64,000 nt of DNA from Neotamlana sedimentorum (GTDB taxonomy: Bacteria; Bacteroidota; Bacteroidia; Flavobacteriales; Flavobacteriaceae). This document shows positions 35,320-45,335 of this stretch, piece after piece. The notes below the pieces were generated by a model. It was not told the DNA's origin and made no database searches. It saw only the letters and a program-made list of their open reading frames with translations. How positions within the stretch are numbered: position 1 is the first letter of the stretch; each line of letters starts with the position of its first letter. The translations under genes were made by a program, and so were the position numbers. The stretch lies in NCBI RefSeq assembly GCF_000943565.1, contig NZ_JTDW01000004.1, positions 434,001 through 498,000 on the forward strand. The letters are read 5' to 3'.

Positions 35320-36876
35320 ATGAAAAAGATAAGTTTACTAGCCATAGCTGTGCTTTCTATGGCGTTTAGTTATGGCCAAGAAATAACGGATGCACTTCGT
35401 TATTCACAAAGCGAAATTCAAGGAAGTGCACGCTTTAGAGCTTTAAGTGGTGCTTTTGGAGCCTTGGGTGGCGATTTAAGTGCTGTAAGTATAAACCCAG
35501 CTAGTTCGGCTGTTTTTAATCAAAGTTATGTGTCTTTTACAGTATCAAATTTAGATACAAAAAACACCACCAACTATTTTGGAAACGATGTTAAAACAAA
35601 TAATTCTACCTTCGATGTAAATCAAGGAGGTGCGGCTTTTGTTTTTGCAAGCAGAAATAACTCGCCTTGGAAAAAACTAGCTTTTTCTATTGCTTACGAT
35701 AAAACCAACGATTTTAGTAATAACTGGACCGCTTTTGGGACAAACACCAACGACGATGTTTTCGTTGATAACACCACAAACGACGTATTGTCTCCAGCAA
35801 ACTCGATTGCGGGCTATTTTTTCCTTCATGCCAACGGATTAAGACTAGATGAAATTGAACGTTTAGATGGGGAAACCTATTCTGAAGCTTATCAATATAT
35901 AGGTAACGAATTTGGGTTCGCAAACCAACAAGCTTTTTTGGGGTACGAGTCTTTTATTATAGAACCAGAAGATATTACCAACGATGCTAATACGAGATAT
36001 TATTCTAACGCTGCTCCAGGTAACTTTATGCACGATTACTCTTATTTTGCTACGGGCTACAATGGGAAAATTTCGTTCAACTTTGCTACACAATATGAAG
36101 ATGATTTATATTTAGGAATAAACCTAAACTCACATTTTATTGATTACGAACGAACCACCTTGCTTTTTGAAAACAATTTTAATACCGCTTCAACAATTGA
36201 TTATATTGAATTCGAAAACTCACTTAGAACTCAAGGTAATGGTTTTTCGTTTCAAGTAGGTGGTATTTATAAATTAACTCCTAATCTGCGCATTGGTGCA
36301 ACTTACGATTCTCCTACTTGGTACACCATCGACGAAGAAACCACACAATACATTGCAACAGATGGTAGCAATGGTTTTATTGAAATTTTTCCAGATGTAG
36401 TAAACGTTTACCCACGTTACAAACTTAAAACACCATCGAAAGTGTCGGGTAGTTTGGCATATATTTTTGGAAATCGTGGCTTAATTAGTTTCGATTACTC
36501 TAACAACGATTATGGTAAAATGGAATTTGGGCCAACTGAAGACGCATACTATCAACAACAAAACGAATTAATTGCAAACACTTTTACAAGTGCTTCAACT
36601 TACAGACTTGGTGGCGAATTAAAACATAAGCAATTTAGTTTTAGAGGTGGTTACCGTTTTGAAGAAAGCCCTTACGAAGACGGTGAAACTGTTGGCGATT
36701 TAGAAGGTTTCTCCCTCGGTCTTGGTATTAGTTTTGGTAATACTAAACTCGATTTTACTTACGATCAAGCAGAGCGTTCGTACTTAACACCATTATATAG
36801 TACAGGATTAATTGATACAGCTTCAATTGATAGAAAAAATTCGAATCTAACCTTAACATTAGCATTCAATCTTTAA
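35320..36876 (+). CDS. FadL/OmpP1-like outer-membrane transport protein
   Basis: A 518-residue outer-membrane beta-barrel. MKKISLLAIAVLSMAFSYGQ is a signal peptide. RYSQSEIQGSARFRALSGAF and GALGGDLSAVSINPASSAVF form the N-terminal hatch characteristic of flavobacterial FadL-type proteins, and the rest alternates hydrophobic beta strands ending in Phe-Asn-Leu (TLTLAFNL). It probably imports hydrophobic compounds such as fatty acids; substrate cannot be read from sequence. A strong terminator follows. Confidence 0.88.
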   Translation: MKKISLLAIAVLSMAFSYGQEITDALRYSQSEIQGSARFRALSGAFGALGGDLSAVSINPASSAVFNQSYVSFTVSNLDTKNTTNYFGNDVKTNNSTFDVNQGGAAFVFASRNNSPWKKLAFSIAYDKTNDFSNNWTAFGTNTNDDVFVDNTTNDVLSPANSIAGYFFLHANGLRLDEIERLDGETYSEAYQYIGNEFGFANQQAFLGYESFIIEPEDITNDANTRYYSNAAPGNFMHDYSYFATGYNGKISFNFATQYEDDLYLGINLNSHFIDYERTTLLFENNFNTASTIDYIEFENSLRTQGNGFSFQVGGIYKLTPNLRIGATYDSPTWYTIDEETTQYIATDGSNGFIEIFPDVVNVYPRYKLKTPSKVSGSLAYIFGNRGLISFDYSNNDYGKMEFGPTEDAYYQQQNELIANTFTSASTYRLGGELKHKQFSFRGGYRFEESPYEDGETVGDLEGFSLGLGISFGNTKLDFTYDQAERSYLTPLYSTGLIDTASIDRKNSNLTLTLAFNL

Positions 36877-36898
36877 AAAAAGAAACCTAAAAAAACTT

Positions 36899-36930
36899 AG
36901 CCTGAATTAATTAAAATTCAGGCTTTTTTA
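36899..36930 (+). terminator. intrinsic terminator after the porin gene
   Basis: Perfect 10-bp stem (AGCCTGAATT at 36899-36908 with AATTCAGGCT at 36915-36924), 6-base loop, then a run of T (36924-36929). It lies 23 bases past the stop. Confidence 0.88.
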
Positions 36931-36992
36931 TGCAAAAAAACATATAAATAACATTTATAATATTATTACAATAATTGTTTGTTAAGAATAAA

Positions 36993-37020
36993 TTGAAAAA
37001 AACGGAAATGTTTATCTTTG
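36993..37020 (+). promoter_or_regulatory. promoter of folE
   Basis: TTG at 36993-36995, 17-base spacer, TATCTTTG at 37013-37020: an exact TAnnTTTG match 20 bases before the ATG. Confidence 0.65.
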
Positions 37021-37039
37021 CAAACTAAAATTACACCTG

Positions 37040-37717
37040 ATGAAAATTGACAATCACATTGACGAACATGACGCCTTAGGAGAAGACCACATTGGAACTT
37101 CATCAAACACACCACTTCGTTTAGATGCTTTTGAGCTTTCAAACGAAGAAAAAATTGAAATTATAAAAGACGATGTACGTCATATAATGGAAACTCTTGG
37201 TCTTGACTTAACAGACGATAGCCTTAGTGGAACACCAAACCGAGTTGCCAAGATGTTTGTAAAAGAAATTTTTGGAGGCTTAGACCCTAAGAAAAAACCT
37301 AGTGCTTCAACTTTCGACAATAAATATAAATACGGTGAAATGTTAGTAGAAAAAAACATCACCTTATACTCTACTTGCGAACACCATTTATTACCAATTG
37401 TAGGTAGAGCGCATATTGCCTATATCTCGAACGGCACTGTAGTTGGTTTATCTAAAATGAATCGTATTGTAGATTATTATGCAAAGCGTCCGCAGGTACA
37501 AGAGCGTTTAACTATTCAAATTGTAAAAGAATTACAAGAAGTTTTAAACACACAAGATGTGGCATGTGTAATTGATGCAAAACACTTATGCGTAAATTCT
37601 AGAGGTATTCGCGATATTGAAAGCAGTACAGTTACCTCAGAATTTGGCGGAAAATTTAAAGACACAACCGTACGTCGTGAGTTTTTAGATTACATTCAAT
37701 TAGACACTAAATTTTAA
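37040..37717 (+). CDS. folE: GTP cyclohydrolase I
   Basis: A 225-residue homodecameric enzyme that opens GTP to dihydroneopterin triphosphate, the first step of folate (and other pterin) synthesis. The zinc site and catalytic region are in STCEHHLLPIVGRAHIAYIS, followed by GLSKMNRIVDYYAKRPQVQE, LTIQIVKELQEVL and AKHLCVNSRGIRD. The first 40 residues, including HIDEHDALGEDHIGTSS, are the variable arm. It has its own promoter and is followed by cysS after 69 bases; they could share a transcript. This complements the pabB gene of the same pathway. Confidence 0.97.
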   Translation: MKIDNHIDEHDALGEDHIGTSSNTPLRLDAFELSNEEKIEIIKDDVRHIMETLGLDLTDDSLSGTPNRVAKMFVKEIFGGLDPKKKPSASTFDNKYKYGEMLVEKNITLYSTCEHHLLPIVGRAHIAYISNGTVVGLSKMNRIVDYYAKRPQVQERLTIQIVKELQEVLNTQDVACVIDAKHLCVNSRGIRDIESSTVTSEFGGKFKDTTVRREFLDYIQLDTKF

Positions 37718-37786
37718 TATGTTCCACAAGCGTATTTGAGTTTAAAATACTGAAACAAATACCTCATCAACAAACCACAAAATACA

Positions 37787-39268
37787 ATGCAACTGTACCA
37801 GCATAACCAAATAAAAATATACAATTCTATAACAGGACAAAAAGAAGTTTTTAAACCAATTAACGAAGGCTATGTTGGAATGTATGTTTGTGGACCAACA
37901 GTTTACAGCAATGTACACCTTGGTAATGTACGTACATTTATGTCTTTTGATGTTATTTTTCGCTACCTAAAACACTTGGGATATAAAGTACGTTATGTTC
38001 GAAATATTACAGATGCAGGTCACTTAGAAAACGATGCCGATGTTGGTGAAGATAAAATAACTAAAAAAGCACGTTTAGAACAAATAGAACCTATGGAAGT
38101 GGTACAACGCTACACCGTAGATTTTCATAATATTTTAAACACGTTAAACTTTTTGCCTCCAAGTATCGAGCCTACAGCCACGGGCCATATTATTGAGCAA
38201 ATTGAATTAATTGGTAAAATAATTGATAACGGATTTGCCTACGAGGTAAATGGCTCGGTTTATTTTGATGTGCATAAGTTCGACGAATCTAACGAATACG
38301 GAAAGCTTAGCAAACGTAAGTTAGAAGATTTAATTCACAATACACGTACTTTAGATGGGCAAAGTGACAAGAAAAACCCACAAGATTTTGCGCTTTGGAA
38401 AAAAGCCGAACCAGAACACATTATGCGATGGCCTTCACCTTGGGGCGATGGTTTCCCTGGTTGGCACTTAGAGTGTACTGCAATGAGCACAAAATATTTA
38501 GGTGAAACCTTTGATATTCATGGTGGCGGAATGGATTTAAAATTCCCGCATCACGAATGTGAAATTGCTCAAAATGAAGCTGCTTTAGGAAAATCGCCGG
38601 TTAACTATTGGATGCATGCTAATATGTTGGAGCTTAACGGGCAACGCATGTCTAAAAGTACAGGAAACACAATTAATCCGCACGAGTTACTTTCGGGTAA
38701 CAACGATAAAATGAGTAAGGCATACTCGCCTAGCGTGATTCGTTTTTTTATGGCGCAATCGTCCTATAGAAGTGTTTTAGATTTAACCGATGACGGCTTA
38801 AAAGCTAGCGAAAAAGGTTATAATCGTTTAATGGAAGCACTTTCACTTTTATCGAAGCTTGAAGCGTCAAAAACATCGTCGGTTAACATTAACGAATGGC
38901 TTCAAAAATGTTATGATGCCATGAACGACGATTTTAATACGCCCATTTTAATCGCTAATTTATTTGAAGCGGCTAAAATTATTAATCAAGTAAAAGAAGG
39001 AAGTCAAACATTAAACGAGGCAGATTTAAAAACTTTGAGAACAAGTATAAATGCTTTTGTTTTCGATGTTTTAGGACTTTTAAATGAAAGTGAAAACAAT
39101 GCTGGAACCGATAAACTTGCGGCAGCTGTAGATGTTTTAATAAAATTACGCCAAGAAGCTAGAGCAAATAAAGATTTTGCATTATCTGATAAAATTCGTG
39201 ATGAATTAGCAGCAGCAGGTATTCAATTAAAAGATGGAAAAGACGGCACCACCTTTTCTGTAAATTAG
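37787..39268 (+). CDS. cysS: cysteinyl-tRNA synthetase
   Basis: A 493-residue class I synthetase. The HIGH motif appears as [11 protein letters not shown], zinc-site cysteines and histidines include [15 protein letters not shown] and HHECEIAQ, and the KMSKS motif is RMSKSTGN. The C-terminal helical domain ends [12 protein letters not shown], as in the family. Length is normal. It precedes yidD by 86 bases. Confidence 0.97.
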   Translation: MQLYQHNQIKIYNSITGQKEVFKPINEGYVGMYVCGPTVYSNVHLGNVRTFMSFDVIFRYLKHLGYKVRYVRNITDAGHLENDADVGEDKITKKARLEQIEPMEVVQRYTVDFHNILNTLNFLPPSIEPTATGHIIEQIELIGKIIDNGFAYEVNGSVYFDVHKFDESNEYGKLSKRKLEDLIHNTRTLDGQSDKKNPQDFALWKKAEPEHIMRWPSPWGDGFPGWHLECTAMSTKYLGETFDIHGGGMDLKFPHHECEIAQNEAALGKSPVNYWMHANMLELNGQRMSKSTGNTINPHELLSGNNDKMSKAYSPSVIRFFMAQSSYRSVLDLTDDGLKASEKGYNRLMEALSLLSKLEASKTSSVNINEWLQKCYDAMNDDFNTPILIANLFEAAKIINQVKEGSQTLNEADLKTLRTSINAFVFDVLGLLNESENNAGTDKLAAAVDVLIKLRQEARANKDFALSDKIRDELAAAGIQLKDGKDGTTFSVN

Positions 39269-39283
39269 AACATTGATTATCAG

Positions 39284-39346
39284 TCTGAACTCGTTTCAGA
39301 ATCACACCAACTTAAATTTAATGAGAACCTGACACTAGTTCAGGTT
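39284..39346. repeat. two small inverted repeats between cysS and yidD
   Basis: TCTGAA (39284-39289) pairs with TTCAGA (39295-39300) across CTCGT, and AACCTGA (39326-39332) pairs with TCAGGTT (39340-39346). The first resembles, from memory, a flavobacterial intergenic element of the form CTGAACTTGTTTCAG. No T-run follows, so a terminator role is unlikely. Confidence 0.4.
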
Positions 39347-39354
39347 GAAAAAGC

Positions 39355-39576
39355 ATGAAAAAACTACTTGTTGCACCATTTCTGTTTTTAATAAAGGGAT
39401 ATCAAATTTTTATTTCACCTTTAACTCCTGCTACTTGTAGATTTCAGCCCACTTGTTCTCATTATACCACAAAAGCCTTAAAAAAACATGGTTTATTTAA
39501 AGGTAGTTGGCTTGCTATAAAGCGCATTAGCCGTTGCCATCCTTGGGGCGGCTCCGGTTACGACCCCGTACCTTAA
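39355..39576 (+). CDS. yidD: membrane protein insertion efficiency factor YidD
   Basis: A 73-residue protein starting [20 protein letters not shown], with the family pattern [20 protein letters not shown] and the end [17 protein letters not shown], including three conserved cysteines. YidD works with YidC to help insert membrane proteins. Here it is away from rpmH/rnpA, which is common in this phylum. It is likely cotranscribed with cysS. Confidence 0.95.
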   Translation: MKKLLVAPFLFLIKGYQIFISPLTPATCRFQPTCSHYTTKALKKHGLFKGSWLAIKRISRCHPWGGSGYDPVP

Positions 39577-39908
39577 ATTTAACAATTAGCAATATTCCCT
39601 ACGTATTTTACCGTATTCTTAAAATTTCAACACTTTAAGTGATTGATTATTAAGTATTTTTTGTACTTTTATAACATCTCCCGCAAATATAATTCCCCAC
39701 ATTTCTACGTAATAGTTTTAGGTTCACGCCTAGAAATAAATTTTAATTCTTAAAAACGGATTCTTTTTCGCAAGTGGCTTTATACCTATTTGCGAACTAA
39801 GTAAGCTTTAAAATTGTTGCTGATTGCTGTTGTTGGGTGGTTTTAAATAAATGTTTTTAGAATTAAAATGTGATATAAACATTCTTTTACATTTTAAAAC
39901 CATAAACC
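39577..39908. other. 332-base gap before the CHAT operon, with an inverted repeat
   Basis: I see no gene. The notable structure is a 9-bp inverted repeat, TTAAAATGT (39863-39871) and ACATTTTAA (39889-39897), separated by 17 bases, ending 11 bases before the ATG of the CHAT gene. It could be a repressor site or a leader hairpin. No clear TAnnTTTG box was found; TATTTTTTG near 39654 has one base too many. Confidence 0.4.
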
Positions 39909-42900
39909 ATGACCAAAACAGCTAAAATAAAAGGGCATAAAATTAAGGTTGAAGACGTAGACTTTAAAGTTCCAGAAACACTTCAGCAAAAATTTAAACT
40001 AAAAAGCTATATCGAAGTTTCATCAACGCGTTCTGAAAATAAAGAAGAAACTATCGAGTTAGAGGAAAACGATTTAATCGCGCTTCAATTTTCCGACAAT
40101 ACAGAATGGATTGGTCACCCAGAAGATGTACAAGATATTTACGATAAAAAAACACGTAGTCAGCGTTCTTTAGCTAAAGAAGATTATGTTTTTAACATAC
40201 AAATTACTTCAGAAAACAACAGAGGTTTCATTAATCGTGCATTAGTTAAAGTTTTTAGCGTTTTTACCCCAGAAAAGGCAACTAAACTTAAAGAGAAAAC
40301 ATTACTTCAACTAGCTAAAGCTTACGATAAAAAAGTACAACCAAAAATTGGTTTGTTTCAATTAGACAAAAACTTCAATAAAACAAAGTTTAACCAAAAT
40401 GACGTAGATTCTAAATCGCATTTATTATTTATTCATGGCACATTATCAACCACTCACGACGCCTTTCAAAAATTAAACAGCAACAACGCGACATGGCAAA
40501 ATTTAGTCGAGCTTTACGGATCGCGAATTTGGGCATTAGAGCACCATACCCTTTCTGTAAGCCCGCTTCAAAATGCTTTAGACTTTTTAAATGCTTGCCC
40601 TAACGGCAGCATTATCGATATTATTAGTCATTCACGAGGTGGTCTGGTTGCCGATATTTTAGCAAAATGCGATTATCGTAATCAAGTAACTGGATTTCAT
40701 GAAACCGAAATAGCCATTTTAAAAACAAAAGAAGACGAACAAAACAAAACATTAATGGTCGCCATAAATAATGTGGCAAAAACCAAAAAACTACAAGTTA
40801 ACAAAGTTGTTAGAGTTGCTGCTCCGGCATCGGGAACCACCATTTTATCTCGTCGTATAGACCATTATTTCAACCTAATTTTAAACGCTGTATCTATGGC
40901 TTTTGGTATTACAAATCCGTTTTACCACAGCGTTAAAGCCTTTTTATTAGATATTATAAGTCAGAAAGAAAACCCAGAAGTACTTCCCGGATTAAATAGT
41001 ATGATGCCCGAATCGTCATTTCAAAAAATGATGAATATTTCGGCAACCACTGTAGAAAGTGAATTATATAATATCGCTGGAGATTCAGATATTTCTGGAT
41101 TAAACCTACATTCCTTAAAAGTTATATTAGCCAATTTATTTTACCGAGGTGCTAACGATTTAGTTGTCGATACCAATCGTATGGAACATGGCGTTACTCG
41201 AACTAGTGGCATGTATAAATTTTTAGCCAAAGGTGGTAATACGAGTCATTTCAATTATTTTACAGCCAGCAATTCTAGCAATGCAGTTTTAGATGCTCTA
41301 AAAGCCAACGAAGAAAATCCATCTTCATTATTTACAAAAAGCCTATACACCCAAGGAAATCGTGGCATTCTACTCGATAAATTTTCTATGGATGGCGTGT
41401 CGTATTCTGTTGAAAACGTAACTAAAAATGTGGCGATTGTAATACCCGGTATAATGGGCTCGTCGCTAGCACAAAACAACGAACACCAATGGGTTAACAT
41501 TCGAAAAATATTTGATGGTGGAATCGTTGACAATCTTACAATTAACAAACCTAACGTTACAGCTAGTGGCGTTATAAAGGACTTTTATAATAATTTCGCA
41601 GAGCATTTACTAAACGATTACGATGTTATTACTTTAGAATTCGATTGGCGAAAATCGTTAAAACAAGCGGCTAAAGACCTCAAAAAGCAGGTTGAAAGTG
41701 TGTTACAAAACAAAAACATAAAAATTCATATCGTTGCACACTCTATGGGTGGTTTAGTGGTTAGGCAATTAATGATGGATTTTCCAGAGGTTTGGACTAA
41801 TTTTAAACAAAACACCTTCAATAAGTTTGTAATGCTTGGTACGCCATGGTTAGGATCGTACCTTATTATGGAAGTTCTTACTGGCCATAGTCGTCGTGTA
41901 AAACAACTGGCTGCTATCGATATAAAAAACGACCGTGCCGATTTGCTAAAAATCTTCTGGAAATACCCTGGCGTGTTCGAATTATTACCTATCGAGGAAA
42001 GTGAAAATCGTCCGTTTTGGGACCCTAAATTCTGGGAAGACATCAATACTATTTCCGATTTAAAACACATGCCAGATCCTAATGATTTTAAAAAAGAACT
42101 AACTCATTTTAAAAACTATCGCGATCAAGTCATTGCATTTACAAACAGCCTTCAACCAGAAGATTTTAACAACATTTATTACGTTTGTGGGCTTGCCAAA
42201 GAAACGGTTTTCGATTATAAATTTAAAAACCGATTCTTATCAAAAAACAAAAAATTAATATACGAAGCTACTTCTTATGGTGATGGCAGTGTAACTTGGG
42301 AAACTGGTGTTCCTAAACAACTACTTAATACACAAAAAATATTTTATACACATACTTCGCATGGCGATTTGGCCAATGAAGGATATATTTTTAAAGGTGT
42401 TTCTGAAATTTTAAGTACCGGAAGCACAAACCTTTTAAGTAACGAACGAACAGGAACTCGCAGTGGTGAAATAATTACAGAAGTTTATGAAACTCCAGAG
42501 CCTATTTACAATGAAGCAGCTGTAATTAACGGTATTTTCGATATTAAAAAAGACATTGAACCCGAAGTAGAAAGCTTTAATGTTCGCGTTGTACATGCAG
42601 ATTTAAAAGTGGCTTTTTACCCGGTCATGGTTGGACATTTCTTTATGGATTTAATTTTAAGTTCAGAAAAAGCACTCGATAAATATCTCGACGATCGTTT
42701 ATCGCAACGCATGAATATTGGCTACTATCCGGGTAAAATTGGTGAAAGCGAAGTGTTCTTTAACTTAAAAACACAACCCAAAGGAGCCATTGTTTGTGGT
42801 TTAGGAAATGCCGATACGGTTACTCCTTTCCTACTTTCTAAATCTGTTAAACAAGCCGTTTTAAAATACGCTATGTTTATGCGTGACAACTACACGCTGC

Positions 42901-45329
42901 CCGAAGCCAAAAAATATGCCACCGGAATATCTTTCGTATTAATGGCTATTGGTTACGGCAAATTACCGGTTGAAGATTCTGTAAAAGGTATTTTACTTGG
43001 TGTGGCAAAAGCCAATAAACAAATTAAGGAAACAGGCGAAGGCTTAAAACAAATTAAAGATATTGAGTTTATAAATTATTACGAAACTATTTCGAGCGAG
43101 GCTTATTTAAGTTTGTACAGATTGCAAGAATCAGACAACCGCGTAATTTTTAATTTGCATCCTAATATTGTGAGGCGCGCAGGTGCTAAAAAGCGAAATA
43201 ACTTTAGGAATAACGACTACAATTGGTGGTATAATTTACATATTGGCAGCCTGATTGATGCTAAAAACCCTTCAAAAATAAATGGGTTTAAATATTTTTC
43301 ATCAAATAAATTAGCTCGTGTAGACGAAGAAAAAATAGGCATTAAACTATCTAAAATTTTATATCTATTAGAAGAAATGTCTGCTACTTACGTTTGGGAC
43401 GAACGCCTATCGAAAACCTTATTCGAAATGTTAATTCCTAACGATTTTAAAAACATATTTAGAGATCAAAATAACGTTATTTTAAAACTCGATAAATACG
43501 CCGCCCAAATACCGTGGGAGCTTTTATTTGACAGTTCTACTACCGATAAACCAGCATCGGTAAACACAGGATTTATTAGGCAGCTAATTACTCAAGATGG
43601 CAGCCAAAACACACCTGTATCGTTAAACAATCAAGATGTTTTTGTTGTTGGCGATCCCGTTTATAACGAACGCGGATTATTTCCGTTACCAGCTGCAAAA
43701 GAGGAAGCCATTTGGGTGATTAATAAATTTAAAAAAGAAGCTTTTCGTGTAAACCCGCTAATAAATTCCAACGCCAAACATATTATGATGGAATTGTTTA
43801 GTAGACCTTATAAAATCATGCATTTTGCAGGTCATGGTGTTTATAATCCGGGAGATGATAATGTTGGAATAGCTATTGGAAACGGACTTTGTATTGACCC
43901 TGCGGTTATTAATCAAATTGGCTATGTTCCAGAATTTATTTTTATAAACTGTTGTTTTTCTGGAGTTTTAGATGCGGAAGACGACATATATAGTAAAAAC
44001 CGATTTAAACTAGCTGCAAACATAGGCACGCAACTTATTGAAATGGGCGTTAAAGCCATAATTATTACGGGTTGGCCAGTCGACGATGCAGCAGCAAGAA
44101 CCTTTGCCGAAACCTTTTACAAAAAAATGTTTGAAGGTTATAATTTTGGCGATGCTGTACAAAAAGCTCGAATGGCGTGTCATAACAACCACTCTGGAAC
44201 AAATACTTGGGGCGCATACCAATGCTATGGCAATCAATATTACAAGTTTCGAAATAGTAGTAAATCAAAAAAAATAAATCAGAAGTACATTATTGCTTCC
44301 CAAGTTTATACCGATTTAGACAACTTACTTATAGCCGTTCGTGATAAAAATGTAACTAACGACGCTGCTATCGATAAACTAAATATCATTTTAGATAAAA
44401 CCCAAGAATCAAACTTAATTGATGCTACCGTTTTAGAAAAAGAAGCATTAATTTATGATGAATTAGGGCATTCGAATTTAGCTTACGAAAAGTATAAAGA
44501 GTTATTTGTTTTCGATAATGGCAACTTCTCCATAAAAGCTTTAGAACAGTATTGTTTAGTACAATCGGTTATTTTAAAGAAAAACATAAATAATTACCTT
44601 GAATCGAAAGAGAATGAAAAAGTTGAAGATTTAATTTCGGAATATATTGCTGAGATAAAGCTGCTAACCTTGGCAGGAAGAAATACCACACGATTAAATA
44701 TTGTAGCGAACGCCTATAAACAAACTGCACCATTTTTTAAACGTCCTAACGAACTCCAGCATTTATTTGAAGCCTATAAACTCTATCAACATGCTCTAGA
44801 TATTTCAAAAGATAAGTACGACGGTAAATACCTCGATGCTTTCTCGAACATGATTTTTATTGCCCATTGCTTAGAGTCACTAAAAGGAAGTATAACCTTT
44901 AAAGATGCCCTAAAAAATAGCGCATTACTTCCTGAAGACAGTGATTTCGATAGTTTAAAAACCGAATTCACGATGTTGGATTTACTAGGCAAAAACAAAG
45001 CTTTTAGCGCAGTAGCAGATTTAGATAAATTTCTTGAAGAATATTACCAACGTCTAGACGATTTCGATAAAGCAGATGTTGATATTTCGGTGCTTTTCGG
45101 TATGACCGAAATTAGTTATGCCCGATTAATACTTTCAAAAAACAATAAAGATCAGCTAGATGGAATAATACTAAAATGGTACAAAGAAATATTTAATCTA
45201 CTGTATAGTCCAAGGTATATAAATGTTGAAATTGAACAAATTAAATTCCTATTACACTACACCAAAAGCAAAACGGTTAAAGCAAGTTTAGAATTTATTT
45301 TAGAAGAACTAAATAAGAAAATTAAATAA
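39909..45329 (+). CDS. giant CHAT-protease protein with two alpha/beta-hydrolase domains
   Basis: An 1806-residue cytoplasmic-type protein (no signal). Residues 1-130 look beta-rich. First hydrolase (about 165-420): LLFIHGTLSTTHDAF and the elbow ISHSRGGL with Ser242. Second, lecithin-cholesterol-acyltransferase-like hydrolase (about 500-790): AIVIPGIMGSSLAQN and VAHSMGGL with Ser612. A middle part (about 890-1180) with VRVVHADLKVAFYP and GAIVCGLGNADTVTPFLL resembles a macro/aminopeptidase-N-like fold (inference). The CHAT domain (about 1190-1450) has IPWELLFD, VVGDPVYN, HFAGHG (His1309) and INCCFSG (Cys1349), the expected catalytic dyad. The C-terminal 350 residues are helical, perhaps TPR-like. 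First gene of a five-gene run. CHAT proteases act in cell death or defence elsewhere; here the function is unknown. Confidence 0.85.
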   Translation: MTKTAKIKGHKIKVEDVDFKVPETLQQKFKLKSYIEVSSTRSENKEETIELEENDLIALQFSDNTEWIGHPEDVQDIYDKKTRSQRSLAKEDYVFNIQITSENNRGFINRALVKVFSVFTPEKATKLKEKTLLQLAKAYDKKVQPKIGLFQLDKNFNKTKFNQNDVDSKSHLLFIHGTLSTTHDAFQKLNSNNATWQNLVELYGSRIWALEHHTLSVSPLQNALDFLNACPNGSIIDIISHSRGGLVADILAKCDYRNQVTGFHETEIAILKTKEDEQNKTLMVAINNVAKTKKLQVNKVVRVAAPASGTTILSRRIDHYFNLILNAVSMAFGITNPFYHSVKAFLLDIISQKENPEVLPGLNSMMPESSFQKMMNISATTVESELYNIAGDSDISGLNLHSLKVILANLFYRGANDLVVDTNRMEHGVTRTSGMYKFLAKGGNTSHFNYFTASNSSNAVLDALKANEENPSSLFTKSLYTQGNRGILLDKFSMDGVSYSVENVTKNVAIVIPGIMGSSLAQNNEHQWVNIRKIFDGGIVDNLTINKPNVTASGVIKDFYNNFAEHLLNDYDVITLEFDWRKSLKQAAKDLKKQVESVLQNKNIKIHIVAHSMGGLVVRQLMMDFPEVWTNFKQNTFNKFVMLGTPWLGSYLIMEVLTGHSRRVKQLAAIDIKNDRADLLKIFWKYPGVFELLPIEESENRPFWDPKFWEDINTISDLKHMPDPNDFKKELTHFKNYRDQVIAFTNSLQPEDFNNIYYVCGLAKETVFDYKFKNRFLSKNKKLIYEATSYGDGSVTWETGVPKQLLNTQKIFYTHTSHGDLANEGYIFKGVSEILSTGSTNLLSNERTGTRSGEIITEVYETPEPIYNEAAVINGIFDIKKDIEPEVESFNVRVVHADLKVAFYPVMVGHFFMDLILSSEKALDKYLDDRLSQRMNIGYYPGKIGESEVFFNLKTQPKGAIVCGLGNADTVTPFLLSKSVKQAVLKYAMFMRDNYTLPEAKKYATGISFVLMAIGYGKLPVEDSVKGILLGVAKANKQIKETGEGLKQIKDIEFINYYETISSEAYLSLYRLQESDNRVIFNLHPNIVRRAGAKKRNNFRNNDYNWWYNLHIGSLIDAKNPSKINGFKYFSSNKLARVDEEKIGIKLSKILYLLEEMSATYVWDERLSKTLFEMLIPNDFKNIFRDQNNVILKLDKYAAQIPWELLFDSSTTDKPASVNTGFIRQLITQDGSQNTPVSLNNQDVFVVGDPVYNERGLFPLPAAKEEAIWVINKFKKEAFRVNPLINSNAKHIMMELFSRPYKIMHFAGHGVYNPGDDNVGIAIGNGLCIDPAVINQIGYVPEFIFINCCFSGVLDAEDDIYSKNRFKLAANIGTQLIEMGVKAIIITGWPVDDAAARTFAETFYKKMFEGYNFGDAVQKARMACHNNHSGTNTWGAYQCYGNQYYKFRNSSKSKKINQKYIIASQVYTDLDNLLIAVRDKNVTNDAAIDKLNIILDKTQESNLIDATVLEKEALIYDELGHSNLAYEKYKELFVFDNGNFSIKALEQYCLVQSVILKKNINNYLESKENEKVEDLISEYIAEIKLLTLAGRNTTRLNIVANAYKQTAPFFKRPNELQHLFEAYKLYQHALDISKDKYDGKYLDAFSNMIFIAHCLESLKGSITFKDALKNSALLPEDSDFDSLKTEFTMLDLLGKNKAFSAVADLDKFLEEYYQRLDDFDKADVDISVLFGMTEISYARLILSKNNKDQLDGIILKWYKEIFNLLYSPRYINVEIEQIKFLLHYTKSKTVKASLEFILEELNKKIK

Positions 45330-45335
45330 AAGGTC

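Noticed and set aside
37734-37786. Searched for a separate cysS promoter
   Set aside because: No TAnnTTTG box or TTG at correct spacing was found, so read-through from folE is as likely.
43800-44000. CHAT domain considered as part of a type III-E (Craspase) CRISPR system
   Set aside because: There is no CRISPR array, gRAMP/Cas7-11 or other Cas gene in the window, and the fused hydrolases do not fit Csx29.
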